A DNA stretch of 64,000 nt from Neoarius graeffei (Eukaryota; Chordata; Actinopteri; Siluriformes; Ariidae). Made by a program: the position numbers and the translations under genes. The stretch lies in contig NC_083579.1 of the NCBI RefSeq assembly GCF_027579695.1, positions 74,224,371-74,288,370 on the forward strand. The letters are read 5' to 3'. Positions within the stretch are counted from its first letter, which is position 1, and the number at the start of each line of letters is the position of its first letter. Below the pieces are notes generated by a model. It was not told the DNA's origin, ran no database searches, and was given only the letters and a program-made list of their open reading frames with translations. Below are positions 56,861-64,000 of the stretch, piece after piece.

Positions 56861-57004
56861 AAATAATGTGTACAACTTTTTTTTTTTTTTAAAATACAAA
56901 TGGAACATTTTAAGTATAGCAACAACAAAAATTGTAAGGGGGGCTGTTATTTGCTCTCTGAGGGGGGGCTGACTCTCCCACACTTTGAAAACCCCTGGCT
57001 TATA

Positions 57005-57642
57005 AAGTTTAGCCATATTGTTTTCTCATCTAGAAATAAACGTCATTCATTGTACTCTATCCTCCTGCAAGTCTTGTGTGTACGTGTGACCACCAGTTGT
57101 GTGTGGATAAATATGAACATGTTGGCATTAGCGCTTTGTGCTACTGGTGTTGTGCACTCACCCCCCCCCCCCCCCAATTTGAGTCATTCCTTTTATTAAC
57201 CACACCTTAATATTACATAGAATTGTTACGGTATAGAAATGACTAAACAACAGTCACACTTTGAGCAAATATTACATGGTGATTTGTAAGACAAAAGCAA
57301 TAGATGTATCAGGGTGGTGTTATTGTTTCAGAGAGGAAGCGTGAAACAATTTGGTTCAGTCCGTTCAAGCTAACGTGTCTCAAACTGGCCACGTGCATAT
57401 GAGCTCTCTAATGGGAACAGTGTGTGCTGATTTGGTCTTGAATTGCTACTGTGATGGATGCGATTGACCTAGTTTCATTTTATTGTGGTTAAGTCTTTGA
57501 TTTATTGTTTGTGTCTGAATGAGTGATGGTCATATTAGAGTTGCTTGAAATGAGTCAAGCTGAACATGCTGTGAAGTATGAATCAGAAGTGCACAATGAT
57601 CACAAAATGTAATGTAAAAGAGGGGGAAATGATGTACATACA
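57005..57642. other. Unassigned sequence with a C run
   Basis: C run at 57160-57174. Otherwise nothing recognised. Confidence 0.5.
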
Positions 57643-58288
57643 TGCACTGATCAGCCATAACATTATGACCACTGACAGGTGAAGTGAATAGCATTTGATC
57701 TCATTACAATGGCACCTGTCAAGGGGTGGGATGTATTGTGCATCAAGAGAACAGTCGGTTCTTGAAGTTGATGTGTTGGAAGCAGGAAAAATGGGCAAAT
57801 GTAAGGATAGTGACTTTGACAAGGGCCAAATTGTGATTGCTAGATGACTGGGTCTGAGTATCTCCAAAATGGCACCTCTTGTGGGGTGTTCCCAGTATGC
57901 AGTGGTTAGTATCTACCAAAAGCGGTCCAAGGAACAACCGGTGAACCGGCAACAGGTCATGGGTGTCAAAGGCTCACTGATTCGCATGGGGCATGAAGGC
58001 TAGCCCATATGGTCCAATCCCACAGAAGAGCTCCTGTAGCACCAACTGCTGAAAAAGTTAATGCTGACACCTTTCTGTTTTAGTCAGCATTAACTTTTTC
58101 AGCAGTTGGTGCTACAGGAGCTCTTCTGTGGGATTGGACCATATGGGCTAGCCTTCGTGCCCCATGCGAATCCGTGAGCCTTTGACACCCATGACCTGTT
58201 GCCGGTTCACCGGTTGTCCTTCCTTGGACCGCTTTTGGTAGGTACTAACCACTGCATACCGGGAGCAGCCCACAAGATGTGCCATGAA
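57643..58288. mobile_element. Fold-back Tc1/mariner derivative
   Basis: Left part: a Tc1-like end (CACTGATCAGCCATAACATT) and a transposase start near 57791 (MGKCKDSDFDKGQIVIAR, then a stop). From about 57870 the sequence turns back on itself: arms 57870-58068 and 58083-58285 are inverted copies of about 200 bp with a 14-nt loop. The right arm lacks the outer end, so the element is asymmetric. Confidence 0.9.
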
Positions 58289-58938
58289 AAAGAATAGTTT
58301 TAGTTTGTGCAGTTGCAGTGTTCTTTTAAGATTTATTACCCATCACATGGTCTGATCTTGGTTGAATTCTATATCTAACAGAAAATGGGGTGCATAAATG
58401 AAACGAGCCCTTGGTATAATTGGATAAATGTTATGTCTCAAATGTTTGACTCTTTTGCTTCCTAATTGGTTAGCTACATACCCGGATGCTGTAATTCATC
58501 CTCCATTTAGTGTATAAAGAAGTCGTGTGGGTTTTTTTTTTTTTTAATAAATATATGACGTGTGTTTTGTCAGCGAATTCGGACCAAAAACTATCCAGGG
58601 TAAAGCCAGCTTTAGTACCGAATCTTAGTACAGTGTCTACTGGATGCCACTATGAAGTGACACAAGGGACGTGCGGAAGAAGCACAGAGCTTTCTGACAA
58701 CACAGAAACCTATCCACGAAAAAATAATTACCCTCTCCTTTTAGTGCACCAAAAACCTGGTCAGAATTATACACAATACATTACCATTAAAGCACAACCC
58801 ATGGAAGTGATGGTAGTGCTTTAAAAGGAATAAATATAACTTTATCATATAGCCAAACTAAGAAACAGCTACAATAGTGGCATAATGTTAGTGACTCGCA
58901 GCTTTATGACCTGACCACGACTCACTTCAGTGTATATG
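58289..58938. other. Unassigned sequence
   Basis: No supported feature. T run at 58531-58544. Confidence 0.5.
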
Positions 58939-58949
58939 CATGTTGGTTT

Positions 58950-59310
58950 CCATCCATCCGTTATCCATAACCACTTATCCTGTGTAGGGTTGCGGGCAAC
59001 CTGGAGCCTATCCCAGCAGACTATGGGTGAAAAGCAAGGTACACCCTGGACAAGTTACCAGATCATCGCAGGGCTGACACATGGAGACAAACAACCATTC
59101 ACACCTACGGTCAATTTGGAGCCACCAATTAGCCTAACCTGCATGTCTTTGGACTGTGTGGGGGAAACCGGAGCACCCAGAGGAAACCCATGCGGACACG
59201 GGGAGAACATGCAAACTCCACACAGAAAGGCCCCCGTTGGCCACTGGACTCGAACCCAGAACCTTCTTGCTGCGAGGCAACAGTGCTAACCACTACACCA
59301 CTGTGACACC
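58950..59310 (-). mobile_element. tRNA-derived SINE, subfamily B, full length
   Basis: CATCCATCCG tail at the left and a diverged head at the right. CATGTTGGTTT (58939-58949) against CATGTTGGGTT (59311-59321). Confidence 0.93.
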
Positions 59311-59321
59311 CATGTTGGGTT

Positions 59322-61107
59322 CCTTATAGGAGCAGGTTAAGGTGTAACTGATCACACACTTATAATAACGTTTGCCATTAATGCACGGGGGTTGCTGCAT
59401 TGTATTTGTATTGTGTGCTCACGTATGGACATTTCCCATACTAGCTTGTCTAGATCTCAACTAATCAATGCTTTTTGTGATTTCAACATCACTATCGTTC
59501 ATATGCTTAATTATAGGACCACTTTAGCATTATGGCTTGGGACATTGCATATTGTCACGAAACGGATGCACGCAGGCCTTTGAGGAATTTACATAATTGT
59601 GTTTTATGGAACAAGAAGAAAGTTGGGTGTGTTTGCTTCCCATATGCAGAATTATTTTCAAAACTGTCAAGTTTCCAGAACAGCACAAGCCTTTTGAGGC
59701 TTTTGTACATTTTTACTGGCGCAAATAGCAGAGTGTTTCTTGTTACTGTTTCAGGCGGGGCATGGTATGTTGCCTAGCACCAAGAAGGCATGCGTTTTCT
59801 TGTTTTTCAAAAATCTGCAGAAATGGAACTGAATGTCTTCTAAGCAAGCTAGCTGAAGCAATGAACCAACTGTGTTTTAGCGTGAGGATTGTCTGGTCTT
59901 GCCTTTTAATGGGAGCTGCTGGTTCATGCTGCCCTTACTCAACCCCACCCTGATTTGGATTAGTGCCTTCAGCGTAGTCCTAAATGCATGAATATCCTCC
60001 TGTTTCTTCCAAAGATAATTTTGTGTGTGTTTTTGCACTCTGTTTTGGAACGCTCGATATTGGCTGCAGTTATAGATGGCAAGGGAGAACTTCTGCTCCC
60101 CCGTCTCAGTCCTTTCACTCCAAGAGCGTTTTACGGTATTGTTTTGCGTCTCACAAAAGTGAGTCAAATTATGCATAACATCAGTTACCGCTACAGAGCA
60201 AATACACCCAATTCTCTCGGCTGCATAATAAAAAATGATCTCCATAAATTTCTCGCTGGCCCTGTTCATTTTACTGTGGGATTTACTGTCGCATTAAAGT
60301 GCAACCCTGGCATTTCAGCAGTTTCACTACGTTCTTGTGAGCATTGCAAAAAAAAAAAAAATGTTGAAAGCTTCTATTAATGCATGCTGTTTTAGTGATT
60401 GAGCTGCAAGGCTTGGATATAAATTATTCACTCCTCACTGTTTTTGGTGGCGTGAACGCTAGAAGTGGAGAGACGTGCCCAGTGTTAGCTGTGGAAGTTA
60501 TGAATGCTGTAATGAATGTTCTGAGAGGGAGCTGTGTTCGAGGAGGTGGAGTGAGGCTATCTTGAAGCTTGCCTGGAGAAGTGTCGCGTGGCTACGGTTG
60601 ATGAGTCTGGCAGCCACAGCTGCTTCAAATCAACACTCCCCAGAAATAAGCACAAAGAGCTCCCTCATCTTCAGGAGTGCAGACCCTTTTTCCCCTCTTC
60701 CATCATGCTATCGTTTACTCCTTCACTTGTGTAATGCTCTTGGTGAAGGGTGCAAGCACTGCTACTCCTCTGGCTCACCTGTGGACCCGTCCTCATTTCA
60801 GTTCAACTCAATTCATTGACCATATTATCCTCCCCGTCAGGGTTGTGGATCCTTCTTTGTTAACACTGAGCTCGAGACAGGAATTCACCAAGTTTTGAAC
60901 GTGGTTTATTGTTGCGTTATGGATGGAACACCACTTCGTTGCATGGCACCATGCTTACCTACATTCACTTGTCGAGGAGTTTGGGATAATCTGTCCGCTT
61001 ACCTGCATGTTTTATGGGAGGAAGGAGGAAATCAGATGGTTATTGTGGAAAATTAAAACAAAAGATTTGATTATGTGTAGGAAAATGCTCATGGTCCATT
61101 CCATTGA
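59322..61107. other. Unassigned sequence
   Basis: Overlapping ORFs of up to 130 codons on both strands around 59877-60380, none with a domain or splice context. A run at 60348-60361. No repeat recognised. Confidence 0.45.
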
Positions 61108-61292
61108 TGGCGTTTAGCAGATGCTCCTATCCAGAGTAATGTACAGCATACTGACCCAGTGTAGCTTCGGGAGCAGCTTGGGGTTAGATGCCTTGCTCAA
61201 GGGCACTTCAGCATTTCCTGCTGGTCCAGGGAATCAAACTGACAACCCTTTGTTGCCAAAGCTGCTTCTCTAACCATTAGGCCATGGCTTCC
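61108..61292 (-). mobile_element. Second tRNA-derived SINE family, copy 3
   Basis: Complete from the head (GGAAGCCATGGCCTAATGG, at the high end) to the tail AGCATCTGCTAAACG. B-box region decayed (CAGTTTGATTCCC). Confidence 0.87.
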
Positions 61293-61667
61293 GTCATTTT
61301 GCCGTGGTTGCTATAACTTTCTCGAAAATTAGATTGTCTTCAGTCTTATTTTGTTTATCTGTAAGTGGGTTTCCATTGCAGTTGTGCTTAAAATGGAAGC
61401 AATATGTGGTGAGGTGGATTTTTATTTATTTTTAAGGTCGACGAAATAGTGATTGGTCTTTTTTGTTTCCATTGAGTAATGTTGCGTGTTTTTTTCCTCT
61501 CATGATATTCATGCTAATTAAACATATCCAGTCTTTTAGATCTGTTGCCAAGTGTTGACATGGTGATTTTCATGTCGTGACCTTAAATGCGAAAAATGTT
61601 TCCATTTCAAGTTTGTGAAGTATTGCTTTGTCCAATCGTAATTTTTTTTTTCAGTATTTGAGGTGGA
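61293..61667. other. Unassigned sequence
   Basis: No supported feature. Confidence 0.5.
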
Positions 61668-61668
61668 T

Positions 61669-61730
<62 letters not shown>
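61668..61730 (+). repeat. C run followed by (CA)n
   Basis: About 30 C residues, then CACCCACACACA repeats to 61730. Assembly through such a run may be unreliable. Confidence 0.95.
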
Positions 61731-61741
61731 TGTATATTATT

Positions 61742-63169
61742 AGTGGCGACTGCTGGTTTTTAAAACAGGGGAAGCCCATTTTACGCATTCATCGTAAAAC
61801 CTGTAGGCCGGATATCAAAGCATAGAAAGGTGTGCCCCATTAGCACAGTGAACTAGACAACCCTACCTAGTGGCAGAAAGTATTTTTGCTTGTACATTTC
61901 ATGTTATAGTCTGGCTTGCCAGGCTAGTGCCTCATATCCTTAATCAAAAATATCAAACATCCAAAAATCACTGGCTATTCAACGAAGAGCCTTGAACATC
62001 ATACCCTGATATGCAACACAGAGTCTTTAACACAACACCCAGCTGTGCAACACATCCTTGAACATCTTCTGCAACACAGTCTGGAAATTCATAACCAGGT
62101 AGGCTATGCAACACACAGAACCTTGAATATTATACCCAGGTATAACCTATAACACAGAGCCCACCATTCTCTTAACATTACTGAACAATATACACACTTC
62201 AGATTCATGAACATGAACACTATTTATACACACATTCTGCCCTCCGCTCCTTTTCCAGAAAATGGTCTGTGACCCTGTCATACCAGCTGGTTGTGCTTTC
62301 CAGAGACTTCACCAATTTCTGTTAGCAGCTAGCACTGCAGATCCCAATAAGGCTCAAGCTAGCCTACAAGCAGATTGAACTACAAATGAAATAAACGAGT
62401 GAATTCACGAATGATCAAACTGATAGAATGGATGAAAGTTAACAGAGCACGACGAGTAATATTTACATTTATTTACAGAGTAATGTACAGAGACATCAAT
62501 GAGAAGAACCGTTTATACAAAAAGAAATTCGGACAGCACTTTGGCACACGACTACACTTTCTCGACATCCGCTAGGGACTGACTGATCATACTTCCGTGT
62601 TCCTCACCGAAGTACCGCCCTCCTCATGTCTTTCAAACACTACCTCCAATAATCCTTTATCAGCCCGGCTTCTTGTCCCTCCCACTGTCTCGTTTAGTCC
62701 CAGAGAAGCCCGGCTTCCCTGGAAGTGACGATTTTGTTGATTTTAACCAATAACAACTAGCCGAAATTGGCTGTTCAGAGCCCTCTCATAGACTGCAACG
62801 GATACCCGGCTGCCAGTCAGTGTTGCCAGATACTGCTGACGTTTTCCATCCCAAAATATATTCAAAACCCGCCAAAATGCACTTAAAACCGCCCAATCTG
62901 GCAACACTGCTGCCAGTCCATAGAGCTCATTGAAATAAGAAAGGTTACAGCCTGGCAGCAAAGGTGATTCTCGTAGCGAACTGCAAGTTCGTCAGACATC
63001 ACTCAAATAAGTTACAGGATAGTTATGAACATAATACAATCTTGGGCATATATTATATTATGCAAGTTATTGTTTTAATGAGAATTCAACGTCGTAGACG
63101 CCGCAGTTTGGGGAGAGAATTTTAGGGGAAGCTCGGCTTCCCTTGTTGTCTCTGAGAAATCGCCCCTGA
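61742..63169. mobile_element. 1.4-kb DNA element, non-coding
   Basis: AGTGGCGACTGCTGG at the left roughly mirrors CTGAGAAATCGCCCCTGA at the right, with TA/TA-rich flanks. GGGGAAGCCCATT at the left faces GGGGAAGCTCGGCTTCCC at the right. No transposase found. It contains a 92-bp MITE (next entry). Moderately sure of the borders. Confidence 0.6.
62818..62909. mobile_element. 92-bp hAT-type MITE
   Basis: CAGTGTTGCCAGAT and ATCTGGCAACACTG are perfect 14-bp inverted ends. Perfect 8-bp duplication CTGCCAGT at 62810-62817 and 62910-62917. Nested in the 61742 element. Confidence 0.93.
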
Positions 63170-64000
63170 TATATATAATTTTTTTTTTCCATTACTTGTG
63201 TTCTTTTAGTTTGCAATTTCAAATTGGGCATTAAGCAGGTTAATGGAAACCTGCCTTGTGCATGCGTACTTTAAATATTTCAGCATCTCTGTTGCTCTGT
63301 GATGCCCATATGCAGATTGTACACTTTTACACATAGCATGGACACCATAATGGACCTAATGTTCATGTAACCATTTGGCGAAATAACTAATCCTTCTGGT
63401 CAGCATCAGAGCTGGACTTGGATGTCCGTTTGAAGCTCTTGAACCCAAAGTCAAAGGTCAGCGCTTGGCTCGTTCCTGAGGAATGTGAGCATTGCAAAAC
63501 TTGGCCCAGAAAGTGCGAAGAACATGCTGTCCTGTGTCGAGAGCAGTAGTAAATCTGACGGTGCTCAACAAATGGGGGCTGTTGCCCAGGAGGAGCAGGA
63601 GAAACATGCGCCTGAGCACCATCAAGAGTCAGAGGTCTTCCTCTATTTCATTAGACGTGCTGGTGTAAAAATTACAAAAATGTTAAGCTTGTGTTTGAGT
63701 ATCTGGAGTATTGGGTTGTTCAAAAGGACAGTCGTGAAATTGGTATGTGGCAAATTAATGGCAAATTTAGTCTTATAATTCCAGCAGATATCATTTATAA
63801 AACTGTTTGTTTTAAAGGTCTCTGGCACCCAAGGTTCTGTCAACAGGGCTTTAAAAAAAATGCATACAACCCCGACTAAGACGAGGTGTCTGCTTGCCTG
63901 CCACTCATGTTGTTTAGCCGAGGCAGTGGTTTGCGAGTGTGTTTCAAGGATGTAGCTCTGAAAGAACTATTGAAGGAGTTTAAAAATGGCTAGATTCTAA
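63170..64000. other. Unassigned sequence to window end
   Basis: No supported gene or repeat. A 97-codon ORF at 63485-63778 has no domain that I recognise. Confidence 0.45.

Larger units (their letters stand above)
52865..56997 (+). mobile_element. hAT transposon filled with minisatellite
   Basis: Left end CAGGGCTTTTCAAAGTGTGG and right end CCACACTTTGAAAACCCCTG, with 8-bp duplication GCTTATAA at 52857-52864 and 56998-57005: an hAT insertion. The 5' region is normal; from 53192 to about 56860 everything is minisatellite; then the right subterminal region (GGGGGGCTGACTCTCC) returns. The transposase body is therefore replaced. Confidence 0.95.

Noticed and set aside
59877..60380. Overlapping 130-codon ORFs on both strands
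   Set aside because: No recognisable domain on either strand and no evidence for either exon; two-way openness is common by chance at this length.
61628..61825. Proline-rich protein
   Set aside because: It is the translation of a C run and CA repeat.

Overview
This looks like AT-rich, repeat-rich genomic DNA of a ray-finned (teleost) fish. The evidence is the repeat content: about 22 copies of a tRNA-derived SINE of the type common in teleosts, a second SINE family with a tail shared by many fish SINEs, remnants of a third and older SINE family like that of catfishes, and Tc1/mariner, PIF/Harbinger and hAT relics typical of fish genomes. The species cannot be named from this. There are no prokaryotic signatures: no operons, no ribosome binding sites and no long coding ORFs. 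Almost every short ORF in the window lies in a repeat or is chance.

Repeats by region. 1-9 kb: Tc1/mariner ends, an internally deleted LINE (1326-2140), a palindrome-rich block (2.4-3.8 kb), SINEs, and a SINE nested inside a SINE (6.6-7.4 kb). 10.5-19.8 kb: a MITE with 37-bp-class ends, a Tc1-like element hit by a LINE and a SINE (14.4-15.7 kb), a BED-finger hAT relic (16.8-17.5 kb), a clean solo LTR (17997-18484) and a LINE reverse-transcriptase relic split by a short SINE. 20-29 kb: a MITE carrying a Harbinger element, a tRNA/5S-derived SINE, two SINEs sharing one target site, an hAT MITE with a perfect 8-bp duplication, and a 27-bp minisatellite. 30-50 kb: SINEs, MITEs and a THAP-exon transposon. 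50-57 kb: a 1.4 kb DNA element, then an hAT element whose interior has become about 3.7 kb of 35-39 bp minisatellite. 57.6-63.2 kb: a fold-back Tc1 derivative and a further DNA element with a 92-bp hAT MITE inside it.

Gene signals. There are two candidate gene starts, both on the + strand. At about 29.28-29.63 kb a CpG-rich block ends in a short open exon (ATG at 29616) followed by a strong splice donor; the rest of the window would then be a long first intron. At about 16.57-16.67 kb a TATA box lies 80 bp upstream of an ATG and another GTGAGT donor. They could be alternative first exons of one gene or unrelated. I cannot identify the gene, because only four to six codons are visible at each site.

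The most interesting structures are the minisatellite that grew inside an hAT transposon with intact ends, a composite SINE with a tRNA-like head and a 5S-rRNA-like 3' part (three copies), and the resemblance between the 3' end of one SINE subfamily and the 3' end of a LINE in the same window.
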